Below, piece after piece: positions 43,252 through 54,357 of a DNA stretch of 64,000 nt. The translations under genes and the position numbers were made by a program. The first letter of the stretch is position 1. Every line of letters begins with the position of its first letter. Below the pieces are notes generated by a model. It was not told the origin of the DNA and did no database searches. It was given only the letters and a program-made list of their open reading frames with translations. Source of the DNA: Argyresthia goedartella (lineage: Eukaryota > Arthropoda > Insecta > Lepidoptera > Argyresthiidae); NCBI GenBank assembly GCA_949825045.1, contig OX463807.1:12611501-12675500 (forward strand), read 5' to 3'.

Positions 43252-44303
43252 AAGATTTTTTCCAAACCAATTTTCAGTTATTGCTGCGAAATGGTCAAGA
43301 AAACTAACACACACAAACACTATGGTTTAGGTAATCAAGTTAACAAGGGTTAACATTGGCTGTCTTGCATAACCCAGTTCATTTTCAAGTGCTCCTAGCG
43401 TTGACCCTTGATTTGGTCCGATAAGAACCGAAACTACTTTGTCGGCCAACACAGCGACGAAATCGGGCCATATAAATATGTATGTTTATGACGGCCAACC
43501 AAGAGGCTATAAGGGCCTACTTAAAATATACTTAAAAATATATTTTATTTCCGGAAACAAGGAACAATTTAAGGGGAAAAAATAAGAGTTATATGACAAA
43601 ACTGCCAGTTCTAAAGTACAGTAAGACACATGTTTAGCTGGGATGGCTAGCCTAAAAATTTAGCATGTAGACCTGTCCAGCCAAATAAGTTTGTTACTGT
43701 ACAAGGATTCGTCTGACGTAGAAACATTTCTGACAGGTATGAAATTAAAACTATTGCTGGCTAAAGCCGGACAATCACAATAGGATATAATATTAGTATA
43801 ATACGTCAAATGTAGCCGGCTTGACGCCCATATTCATAAACTGTTCTCAGCACTGAAAGTTGTCTAAGCTATGTAGCTAAGAAAAAATCACTCGAAATTC
43901 ATAAGAATTGTGCAATTTGTGGCAAGTCTTTGAAATTTGGTATGGTCGTAAGGATGTAGAAAACCACCGCAAAAAACATGTGCGCGACCTCTGAGGCCTA
44001 ATACCATCTCTTATGGACCTAAACTGAACTGCCCTGATTTTTCATACTCTAGACACAATTAGTAGGCCTGCAAAAGGTTTGTTTTAGTTGCCGCTCAAAA
44101 ACCGTTCACCTTTTTTTTGTATAGACTTTTTATGTCAAATTAGATGATTTTGAAAAATCTAGTTGATGTTAGCCTAAACAACATTGTTTTGTAATTTATA
44201 GTGGATTTTGTGGATAACTCGTTAATTTTCGAGTGTTTTAGACGAGTGGATCATCCTTTTTTCGGCTTCAACCGCAAACTAAACTTGTATAGGTACACAT
44301 GAA
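43252..44303. other. Unassigned sequence
   Basis: No gene recognised. Possible upstream part of the Merlin-like element, whose terminal repeats I could not identify. Confidence 0.4.
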
Positions 44304-45300
44304 ATGGCTCAAATGTGGAATATCATCAAGCTCAGTCAGGAATTGGGTACGCGGCAGCAATGCGTGGCATTTTCAGAAGATCAAGGCCTCATTAAGCTCA
44401 TCGTGAGCCGATGACAGTTGCGTACCCTACAAACAGAGCCATCGGCTCGTTTGTTTGTATCAAAGGATGCTATAAGGGCGAGATCTGCATAGCAAGAGCG
44501 AAAATGACTTGGTTTGAAAATGTCAAGCTATTAAATCCACGGTATTCTATCTCATGTATTGTTTCGCTCTTAAGTTTGACCATACGCAAGTTATGTGGAA
44601 GGACTTCACGAGGACTGATAATCATCAGTGTTTGTCCTGCAGAACAATCATGGACTGGAACAACTTTTGTCGGGAGGTGGTGGTGGTGCGATACCAATTG
44701 CACAAACAAGACACTAAGGGAAAAATTGGCATCCAAGGGCTAAGATTGTTTAACTGAATGAAAACAAATTTAGCAAGAGGAAATATAACAAAGGTGAGCA
44801 TCTCATGTCCCAGTACCTAATTGGTTATCATTGGTCACTTCCTGTTTGACAGGTTTGTTAGGTTCACACGTAGCAGAACCCGGAGCCAAAGTAAATAACA
44901 TACTTGCTTATGAATCACCTAGGTAGTCAGAATTATTATGATTATTGTAAGATTTAATATAATGTATTGTATGTTTCAAGGAGAAGAATCGAGGGACATT
45001 GGGGTTTAGGGATGATTAAAGACGGGAGTGAAGACCTACGCTTAGAAGTTGCCTAGAAATCGTTAGGTCAGCTGAGGTCTTGGTGCCACTGATTCAGGAG
45101 CATGTGGAACAATCCATACAGATTTCTGGAGGGCGAATAATAGTCGGGGTGAAAATGGATATATGGTGAACCCTAGTGACCCAGACAATCCTTTAATTGC
45201 TTCCGATGGGACCCATATACAGAGGATTGAATTGCAATGGCGGGTTGTGAAGGGATTCTTTGCCAAGGACCACTACAGCAACCCGCAATTTTTTTAAGAA
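44304..45300 (+). pseudogene. Merlin/IS1016-like (ISXO2) transposase relic
   Basis: Starting at ATG 44304, frames shift several times but the family order is readable: 'LSQELGTRQQCVAFSEDQG', then 'CYKGEICIARAKMTWFENV' (zinc-ribbon end and the WF element), 'TIMDWNNFCREVVVVR' (the family's V-x-DW-x-x-FCREV block), then 'EVLVPLIQEHVEQSI', 'TDFWRANNSRGENGYM' (catalytic Asp) and 'HIQRIELQWRVVKG' (catalytic Glu region). The part with the first Asp, between about 44760 and 45050, is not readable. Merlin encodes a DDE transposase related to bacterial IS1016; this copy is dead. Confidence 0.75.
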
Positions 45301-45739
45301 ATATGCATTGAGTATTAGTGGAGCAAGGAAGTGACAAATACAAAGTCTGACCCATTTCTTGAATTAATTTTGGCCATAAAACTTGTTTAAAAAGTGTAAT
45401 GTTAAATAAATAATACTAAATATAAATAAGTTGTGTGTTTTTTCTTATTTTTATCAATCTAGAGGTACAGGGAAGGTCACCATAACCCCCCTCCTACGAG
45501 TGTAACAATGCAACAGCAACTCGATCAGCAACTCGGTTCTATCAGGAAAACTATGAGATTTAGGTGGATTAAGACAATCAACCTCAATTCTTACAAATTA
45601 AATAATTAATTTCTCAAAAATACATTTATTGGGGGGAAAGCAAACTCAGCCTAAGTGCGAGTTTGAGAAGCCAACACTAGCTGTTGTTGGAATATTAAAT
45701 AAAAGTAAACATTGTGCAATCGATCTGGTGCCTTTATTT
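45301..45739. other. Unassigned sequence
   Basis: AT-rich. Could hold the 3' end of the Merlin-like element and the border of the copia relic. Confidence 0.35.
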
Positions 45740-47060
45740 TCACACAACGAATGCCCGTAACCTAGAAACAGATGCAGCGGTAGCGCCTCTGGTGCAGGCA
45801 CTAGGAACTAACGATGGAATACGTTCATACTCCATCACCCACCCTTGAGCGTATGTCCATCTTAGTTTTACAGTATCGAAGTTTATCAAGGGCCCTTTGG
45901 TTAGGAATTCTGCGACCATATCGCTACCTTTAACAAAACAAAATAATATTATCAATATGTTTGTTTAGTCATAGTAATATCAATATATTTGTTTACAGTC
46001 TTCACAAAATAAAAGTCCCGGTCACAGCGTCCGTGTCACTGACGTAATAAGGCTGAATTTAGTTTGGGCCACCGGGCCTTTTATTTTGTGAAGAATGTAG
46101 TCCTAGGCAGGAAACAATTGTTGCTGGTCAGTCGAATCACGCTCTGGTTGTCGCTGAGGATGTGCAAAGAGGATGAACACTATCCACACAGATCAGTTTG
46201 TAGCTGACGTAGCCATATGACCTTCTGCCCCGCAGCTGCCATACCCATATACTCGGATCCGCTGTGGAAAGCTCAACAGTTTGTTATTTGTGCGAAATCC
46301 ATGAAATCGCACCATCCTGTAACATAAAAACCAATACACGACTTTCTGTCATGATCATCACTCGTCCAGTCAGCGTGTAGTATCCTTATAGTCCCCTTGT
46401 AGTCTTGCAATACCACCCTGTGTTTAAGTGAGCTTCCAATCTTTGTAACCCTGCAAGAATCTCATCAATCTCTTGACAGCATTCCAATGTTCATTCTTCG
46501 GTTTCTTGTTAAATCTGCTTAGCCTAGCTAAGCATTAAGATTTAACAAGAACAATATTCACAGCAAATGAAATGTCTGGTCTGGTGCACCGGGCCATGTA
46601 GAGAAGAACTTCTTCTACATCCTGGCTGAATTTCAAGCCTACTTCAATCAGGCCTACAAACTGACATGTTGAACTAACTTAGTATCTCCTTTATACTTTT
46701 CTTGATCAAGCATTATCTTGACTTCAATTTTGGTAATGTTAAGACCTATATATTGTCTTGCCTCTCCTAGGTCTTTCATTTCCAGATTATGCATCAGCCT
46801 CTCTTTGATCGTCTCGTTTTATGCTTGCTTGAGAGGTGAACAGTATCAGGTCTTCGACTAAGACAGCAACAAATGACAGCTTCTCAGCATCATGGTATAC
46901 ACACGGATCTTTGATTGGTTTAGGCCAATATCCTGCAGGACTCCATTTAGTTTTTGATTACATAGCCTGCTGGCTTGCTTTAGTCCATACAAAGATTTAT
47001 GTAAGCGGCAAACTTGTGTTCCATTTCTGTATAGTTCCGGTTGTTACATGAACGACATCA
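45740..47060 (-). pseudogene. Ty1/copia pol relic (RT and RNase H)
   Basis: On the minus strand the RT reads 'GTQVCRLHKSLYGLKQASR' (the copia hallmark) near 46975, then 'MHNLEMKDLGEARQYIGLN' and 'KPKNEHWNAVKRLMRFLQG', then RNase H pieces ('VVYWFLCYRMVRFHGF') and, after the inserted MITE, 'KGSDMVAEFLTKGPLINFD'. The YVDD block is destroyed. Many frameshifts. No LTR was recognised. Confidence 0.8.
45996..46097. mobile_element. 102-base MITE (TA target, copy 1)
   Basis: It begins 'cagtcttcacaaaataaaa' and ends with the inverted 'ttttattttgtgaagaatg'. It is flanked by TA (45994-45995 and 46098-46099) and interrupts the copia RNase H. The second copy, 57304-57405, has the same length and TA flanks. 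TA duplication suggests a Tc1/mariner-mobilised element. Confidence 0.88.
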
Positions 47061-47260
47061 GGAAACCTTATGTAAGCAACATAACTGCCGCGAACAAGGA
47101 CAGTTTGTCTGTCAAAGGTGTTGGAAGTGTTGACCTTGGTCTCTCAGGCAACAGAACCAATACTACAACAGCAACTCCCTTGCATCTGCAGCTGTTAATA
47201 CCAGACACCGTCTTCGGCGCCTCCTTAATGTTGTATTTCGCTTTCCTTGGAGCCTGAGAT
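47042..47260 (+). pseudogene. Possible copia gag/protease fragment, opposite strand
   Basis: The plus-strand frame 'NITAANKDSLSVKGVGSVD' resembles the protease-linked stretch of copia Pol. It runs against the RT relic next to it, so either an inversion or a second copia copy is involved. The resemblance is short. Confidence 0.4.
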
Positions 47261-47489
47261 TCCGATGATTGTGGCGATTCTCTTTTTGCAGAGAGTGCTG
47301 GTGGGGCAGGTGAACTTAATAGGATGGGGAGAAGAGATTTTGGGGCTTGGTTTTAGTATCGTAGCATTTTCCGCAATTTGATAAAGCTGAATTTGCAATT
47401 TTGCCACAAATTTTTAAGTACATATATTATCAGAAATATTGGAAATAATCAATATCAATTATATGTATAAAAAAGTGTCTTAATAGTAG

Positions 47490-48393
47490 TTTATCTACAC
47501 ACGTATCATAAACCCTCTTTACTGCGTACAAAAACCGCACGTTACGATCAGCATTATGTTAAACTACTTGGTAAAAACTCGTTTCGTATCTGGAAAACTA
47601 CACATTATGGTCAATATGTGTAGTTTTTCTACATATAATGACATTCAAATTTCGAACGCCGACGCCCGCCTGCATGCCGCCCCTAGTTTGTCTGTGAAGT
47701 TGGTACTGACATTCAAATTTCGAACGCCGGCGCCCGAAGTTGGTGCTACAGAACAAGCTAAACAACTGAGAGCCACAATGCCGGTTAAACATGCGGTTCC
47801 TGAACACATCAAAGAGAGCTTATGATTTGTGTGTAGATAAACAAGTGTATGTAACTGTACATAATTAGACATTAAAACTCTCGAGTGATATTATTATGAA
47901 GCAGCTGCTACTGCTACATAATGGAGGGCATTAATACTCGAGAGTGGGTTTATGAAACGAGCCGAAGGCGAGTTTCATAATAATATCACTCGAGAGTTTT
48001 AATGCCTAATTATGTACAGTTACATACACTAGTTTATCTACACACATATCATAAGCTCTCTTTGATGTGTACAGGAACCGCATGTTTGACCGGCATTGTG
48101 GCTCTGCAGTTGTTTAGCTTGTTCTGTAGTACCAACGTGCTGCAGGCGGGCGTCGGCGTTCGATATTTGAATGTCAGTACCAACTTCACAGACAAACTAG
48201 GGGCAGCACGCAGACGGGCGTCGGCGTTCGAAATTTGAATGTCATAATATGCAGAAAAATTACATATTATGGTCATAATGTGTAATTTTTCAGATAAGAA
48301 ATGAGTTTTTACCAAGTAGTTTAACATTATGCTGATCGTAACGTGCGGTTTCTGTACGCAGTAAAGAGGGTTTATGATACGAGTGTAGATAAA
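47490..48393. mobile_element. Foldback of two inverted MITE-like units
   Basis: Arms 47490-47910 and 47973-48393 are inverted copies about 421 bases long around a 62-base loop. Inside each arm a unit of about 350-360 bases (47490-47841; 48033-48393) has its own terminal inverted repeats beginning 'tttatctacacac' with 'tatcataa'. Four copies of this end therefore exist. Each unit repeats 'cattcaaatttcgaacgccg' internally. Short frames here are by-products. Confidence 0.85.
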
Positions 48394-48835
48394 TAAATTT
48401 ATAACAGCTTTCATTCTTTTTAGTTGACAGCTAGCAGACTAGATACAAGCCTTGCAAACCTTGGCGGATTAGCAGGGCAACGGCGGCCCACCTTTGAAGC
48501 CGTCATAATACGATTTTAAGCTGTTCTGTTTAAGGCCTGCTTTTCAACCGCACGGAATAGGGATGGTTTCTTAAAAGTTGGTATTAGGCCTCCAGGTGGC
48601 TTGTTTACTATCAATCCAATATGGCGGCCATAGATGCTTCCAATAGACACAACATCTTGAGTTTAAACCACTGATTAAATGTTTTAGGATACGATAAATT
48701 TATTTCAAATATCTAATCTGTGTTTCGAAATTTCAAGTTCAAAATATTTTTCCAATCGAAAAATATTAATTTCTGAGATAACGAAGAAGGGCTATTTTTC
48801 GACATATCGTAATTGATCAATGATCTTTATGTACT
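48394..48835. other. Unassigned sequence
   Basis: Nothing recognised. Confidence 0.4.
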
Positions 48836-48929
48836 CATTTACCATGAAATTTCTAGAAATGCCATTGACCGTTATAGGTTTTTAATTTTATTACCATGGC
48901 ATAAGGTTCAAAATCGCGATGCCTCTCGG
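48836..48929 (+). repeat. Dispersed repeat C, copy 2
   Basis: Matches 38218-38330 and, inverted, 59775-59850. Confidence 0.75.
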
Positions 48930-49203
48930 TTATGCTTTCCAATTAACATAATATTTACCATAATTGCCTAAAAAAATATTCTCCTAACGCCAAATATTGG
49001 ATATCTAAATTTGACCGTAAACATCACGTTATTGTCATTGAGCTGACGATTTTGTAATCCCATTCCCTTTGTTTATTAACTAAATTATTATGCTTTCCAA
49101 TTAACATAATATTTACCATAATTGCCTAAAAAAATATTCTCCTAACGCCAAATATTGGATATCTAAATTTGACCGTAAACATCACGTTATTGTCATTGAG
49201 CTG
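48930..49203 (+). repeat. 116-base direct duplication
   Basis: 48930-49045 and 49088-49203 are identical by eye over 116 bases, 42 bases apart. Being identical in otherwise decayed DNA, it is a recent local duplication or two solo copies of a small element. Confidence 0.9.
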
Positions 49204-49819
49204 TCATTGTGTACCGGAATTGGGGCCCTGATGTCGCGCACAAGTTGCTTGCGATCTTTTCCTAAATTCTTTAGACCATACCTGCAAAGATTTGGCACAA
49301 AGTGCACGATAATTATGAATTCCTCTCAGTTAATGCCATAATCACGGTTTCGTCATTCAATTCTGTCATTTTCACGCACTTAAGATAACTCTCAGACCTA
49401 TGAGCGGTTTACTAATACGGGCCTATAGGCTTAATGTTTTTGTTCAAGCGATATTCAAATCAAACTTACAAACTGTTTCAGCAAGTCCTTATCCCGTTTT
49501 TTTCTAAATACAATAATTGTTATTACCGAAAATAACTTGAAAGTTTTCATGTGAATAAGCAGGCAACTTGGGAGTCTTATCAGGGTCTCCTTACTCCTTT
49601 GTGCGTTGTTGTTTTCTTAACAAAAAGCAATAAATAACGTTCGCACAACGTATTAGACATCGGTATTATTATCGCGTTTGCGTATCTACTTCCATTACAT
49701 TATGTAACAGTATAGGCACTTAGTTTACAAACCTGCTAAAGTACCCCCTTATTTTCAACATTGGGTTGGTAATAACGTCCGAAACTTATGACATTTTTCA
49801 GAACCGAATGGCACCTAGA
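49204..49819. other. Unassigned AT-rich sequence
   Basis: No gene supported. Confidence 0.4.
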
Positions 49820-50420
49820 CGCTATTTATCATTGATTGCGGCGCTAGTGATGATGATGATGTTATCTCGACCGTTTTCGGTCTCGGCGACTATTTCGGCT
49901 ACTGAGAGCTTCGCTGGTAATCATATGGCTCATGTAGTCTATCTTGGCTTTAAACATTCGCTGACACAAGGGACTGTTCAGTTTTCCTCGAACGTAGTTG
50001 TAGACGTGTCTGGCCGTAGGTTGTCCAGCCTTGATGTCGTCGCAATTAGCGTCTAGGTCTGCTCAACGATGCCTCCAAAACTGGAACACCTTCTGCTGCA
50101 CAGTCAGTCTCCATTCGGGCCTGCTCTTCCCATCTGTTTGAATCTATTTTGCATTTTTTCATGTATCGTTTGATGACATCCTTGAATCTTAGGAACTGGC
50201 CGCCTGCTTTTTGTTTCCCGTCCTCCAACATAGAATATAAAATGCGCTTGGCCAATCAGTTTTCCGGCATCCGTCGTAGGTGTCCGCACTCTATTCCTGA
50301 TTCTGTCAGACCACTTTATATTCAATATATCTCGTAGATATTTTAGGTGAAAATTCTCTAGTGTACGGATGTGGTTGCGGTACAGGCACCAGGTTTCGGA
50401 AGCATACAATACATTCGGGA
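49820..50420 (-). pseudogene. LINE pol C-terminus with worn zinc finger
   Basis: The minus strand reads '[19 protein letters not shown]', '[19 protein letters not shown]', then in another frame '[19 protein letters not shown]' and '[19 protein letters not shown]', ending in a possible Cys/His finger 'LCQRMFKAKIDYMSHM'. This is the region after the RT in LINEs annotated as craniofacial-development-protein-2-like in many genomes. No RT core. Confidence 0.75.
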
Positions 50421-52028
50421 AAATGATAGCAAGTTACACAGCTATTTTTGTGTAAAGCTTGACGTTGTGTGAGCGGAAAACTTTTGCTCGCAATCATAGT
50501 GCAATCAGAACGCACCGTTTTTTGGTCTGCGACCGGATATAAGACGTAACTTATTTGTGTGATAGTTGTTAGACAGACATGAAATGGCCTCGATATGGTC
50601 GGAATTATTTTTGGATGATTTCGTGATTCAAATCGAATAATATCGTAGCCATCAGTCCCTCCCAATGCGAGATTTTTCGGTCTAAGGTGACTATGCTGAT
50701 ACTGCTGCGAGGGTTTTCGTTGTAATATTTAACCATTTGTTCGAATTGTATCGAGTTTAAGTAGCACCCGTGTAGGAGTGTTTCATGTATTCTGTCCATA
50801 TTAGGTTTGCTGGAAGAAATCTCTTTTTAGAGATAAGCTCGCCTTTGTACACCCAGTTTCCATTTTGTTGTATCTGTATCTTCTGTTTTTGTGCAATAAA
50901 GTATAAAGAGTAAAAAAAGAGTAAAGAGTGTTTGAGCACAGCCAGGCTGGTTCAAATCACGAGTTGTTTGAATAACCTGAATATGTGATTGAGTGCTAGT
51001 ACGGTTACAAACCAGGTTATTGGTGGTATTTAAAAAAATAAAATTGCGTGCCAAAATGAGGTTGTTGGGAAAAGACATCTTGGGAAGTCGAACAGACAAA
51101 TTAGGGGGTGGCTTAGCGGTTTTTGTTAGACGACACTTATAACTCTTTGTCCTGTTTGTATGTGATTGTTTGTAACTATACATATGATTGTGCACACATT
51201 GTAGGGATTGGTGCTACAGAGAATAATTATGATGTTGATGATTAAATAAATGACGGCGTGATAAGTAAATGGTTACTACAAAAGTCACTACGTGGGTTTT
51301 GTTAAAACGCGCGAGTCTAATAATCTAATAAGTGAATGGAATTTTAAAGGCCACAGTAAAATATCTGAAAATAGTTTCACGAACAACTGTCAATTACCCA
51401 CTTAAAAATTTACATGAAATAAGCCGGTCTCAGAAGCAAACTAGAGAAGTGGTTTTGTATTATGTTGCCCACTTTTATAAAATATCGTCCAACTGATAAT
51501 TTGTGTTTGTTTGTGAGCACGAGCGTCATGATATATTTTTTTTACTACCTAAGCAAAATAGGGCGTAATGCGATAATCAGTCTATGGGGTACTGAGCTGA
51601 CGTTGTCTTCACCCTGACTAATAATTTCCATAAATCGTTATTTTTAAGACAAGACTGCTTCTTGTAAAGTAAGGAAGCAAATACACTCTCTGAGGTTAAT
51701 TGTTAGTCTCTAGAAATTTACCTCAAAGTATTCTAGTTTTTGTGCATCAAATGCTTCCACAATTTCAGAATACCTGAAAAAATACTAAAAATATTTTACA
51801 ATGAATATACACCCAAGCGACTACAGACTTTTGAGTTTTAAATATTTTTACTGTTTTTATTCCGATGTCCTATTTATTTCAAGTACATATATTTATTTTT
51901 ACATACCATATATGAGCATAAGCTATATATTAACCAGCTAAAAACACCGCCAGTCACCCCGCAGAAGGACAAGATAGATATCGCAACAGAGATACAACAC
52001 TCGATCAACATCATCTTCATCATAATAA
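50421..52028. other. Unassigned sequence
   Basis: Minus-strand frames of 119-122 codons (50665-50306 and 51195-50827) exist but show no recognisable family. They may be worn LINE sequence. Confidence 0.35.
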
Positions 52029-52080
52029 GACACCGAGATCAACTGAATACTCACGAGAGTATTCAGTTGATCACGGTGTC
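52029..52080. repeat. Hairpin, 24-base arms with one mismatch
   Basis: Arms 52029-52052 and 52057-52080 ('gacaccgagatcaactgaat' and its inverse) enclose a 4-base loop, acga. The only mismatch is at the eighth pair from the outer end. Confidence 0.9.
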
Positions 52081-52579
52081 ATATTTAATAAGTACTTCGG
52101 AATATTGTATAGGTATCTTAGTAAGTATCCATCTACAGACCTCTTTACATAACACGGTACGGATCGTGTCGGTCAGCCTAATTACACGGATTGTCCGGTC
52201 CGACCGTTCGTCTGTGACCGTACGCCACCGCGATACTTAATTAGTGCCCTGTGTGACACCAATACGATTTGTTTTACATTCTCAGTTTACATATAGAGCC
52301 CTTTCTCAGTAGATCTGATTTGGAAGCACTGCAACTATATAAAGTCAATGAGGAAAGGACTTGGACAGAACATCAAACTTGATTTGGGGCTTATAATTTG
52401 ACTTGTTAGTGTGACAAACTGTAGAAACTATCAGTGGTAAATAATAATAGAATCAGAATTCAGAATATTTGGTATTTGACTAAGTAGCCAAAGAAAATGG
52501 CTTGAAGGCTGCCCCACCAAGTATAAGAACTTCTAACTTGCCCATTACTATTAAGTGTGTGCGTAAGCCCAGAAAACAT
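52081..52579. other. Unassigned sequence
   Basis: A GC-richer stretch at 52145-52250 shows no family resemblance. Confidence 0.35.
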
Positions 52580-54357
52580 TTGTGCCCTAAACGATATCTA
52601 CGAGTAGCGGTAACTCTCGCACGTGTTTTGTTTTGTCTTGTTTATAGTCTAACGATAAAGTGTGTTGTTTTTGTGTTATTTTTTTTTTGGTTAATGTTAT
52701 TATTGTGTGTTTATCTAGATTCCTTTCAGCATTCCTGTGTAGTTAGGGTCTGGGTCAGTATTTATTTATTTATTTATTAAGTAGGGTAGTTAACTACTCA
52801 GTTATTGAGTAGGCAACTTTTATCCATATATTTTTTTTGTACTACTGTACCCCAGCATAATTATTTATATTGTATTTATATATTTAAGTAGGTATATTCT
52901 TATTTTACATGGATAGTTTATGTAATATTGATAATAGTTTCTTCTCTTGTTCTTCAACCGACGGCTACATTAGTGCGGAGAGTGATAACTCCCTTGTGGA
53001 GGAAACACTATCCGCCAAACTGACTTCTGTCTTTGCTGGACTCGATAATAATTTTAACATCGTTCACATCAACGCTCAGAGTATCCACACGGGTTACCCG
53101 GACCTACTCGAGGCTTTCAGTAGTAAACATGTGGATGGTATACTTGTATCAGAATCATTTCTTAAACCGACATTACCTTCCACTATGTACTCGCTGCCTG
53201 GGTTCCAGCTCTACCGGAACGACAGAGTTGGCAAAGCTGATGGCGGGGTGGCTATTTACCTTCGCTCGGATATCCCTTGCAGAGTTGTTAGTGCTTCACC
53301 GAGTGAGTACTCCGAATCCGCAGAACATCTCTTCCTTGAAATTTGTCTTCGCCATAATAAAGTTCTACTCGGTGTTCTCTACAGTCCCTCACTTCACATC
53401 GATTATTTCGACTCATTTGAGTCTTTGCTCAGTGAGCTAACTCCTCTTTATCGGCGATTTCAATACATGCCTTCTCAAAAACGATTCCCGCTCTGCCAAA
53501 CTTCAGTCCATTATAAACTCTTTCAATTTACATATTCTTCCTCTCAACGCTACTCATTTCCAACCACATTGTACTCCCTCTCTCCTTGATCTCATAATAG
53601 TTTCTAATTTGGAAAAGGTTGCTACACAAGGACAGTTTAACTCTCCTTTCTCCTATCATGACCTGATTTACCTCTCTTATAAGAGCAAAACCCCCAAGAG
53701 CAGAGCAAAATTTATCCACACTCGTAGCTTCAAGGGCATTAATTCTGAATCCCTTAAATCTGATGCCGCGTCGATCGACTGGTCCCCCGTCATCTCCAGT
53801 GAGTCCGTTGATGACAAGATCCACCATTTCAATACAATCATTCTGGAACTGTTCGACAAGCATGCACCGGTCAAGAAGGTCAAGGTAAAACACATTCCAG
53901 CTCCATGGCTCACTGATGCTATTAGGCGTCTGATGACTAAACGCAACAAAGCCAAATGCCTCTACAAAAAGGAGCCTACAGCCGATAATTTTTCCATCTT
54001 CAAATGCCTTCGAAACCGGTGCAATCGCATGTGTCGTGACGCCAAGCGTCGCCACATCTTTCAGAGCATTGAGAGTTACACCCCGGGTCAAGTATAGAAA
54101 TTCCTCAAAACGCTTGGTATCGGCAAGTCTCAGGACGAGTTGATTGATAATGTTGATCTCAGTGGTCTCAACAAATTCTTCTCGGTCCCCCCTGTCGTCA
54201 TGAATCCTTTTGTAAAGGATATCACGCTTTGTCACTTGCGCACGAAGTCAGCTCCTACCACCACTCCTTTTGACTTTAGACTTGTCGGAATCGATGCGGT
54301 TAAAAAGGCTGTGCTCGCTATTTCCTCTAAAGCTATAGGATTTGATAATATGTGACA
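52580..54357 (+). pseudogene. LINE ORF2, 5' half only (endonuclease and linker)
   Basis: From ATG 52909 the frame encodes an APE-type endonuclease: 'FNIVHINAQSIHTGYPDL', 'DGILVSESFLKP' (Glu), 'RNDRVGKADGGVAIYL'. A one-base shift near 53450 moves the GDFN block ('IGDFNTCLLKND') to another frame. The linker reads 'HAPVKKVKVKHIPAPWLTD' and 'RNKAKCLYKKEPTAD', and the RT start 'AISSKAIGFDNM' stops at 54357. Sequence from about 52580 is its likely 5' UTR. The whole RT is missing. Jockey/Daphne-like by motif style. Confidence 0.8.

Noticed and set aside
44470..44736. Minus-strand frame with His run
   Set aside because: Antisense of the Merlin-like transposase relic, which has the better family match on the plus strand.
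47556..48414. Several frames of 69-121 codons on both strands
   Set aside because: Mirror-image translations of the foldback arms; no protein family.
53528..54235. Minus-strand frame of 235 codons
   Set aside because: Long, but antisense of a recognisable LINE linker; no family resemblance of its own.
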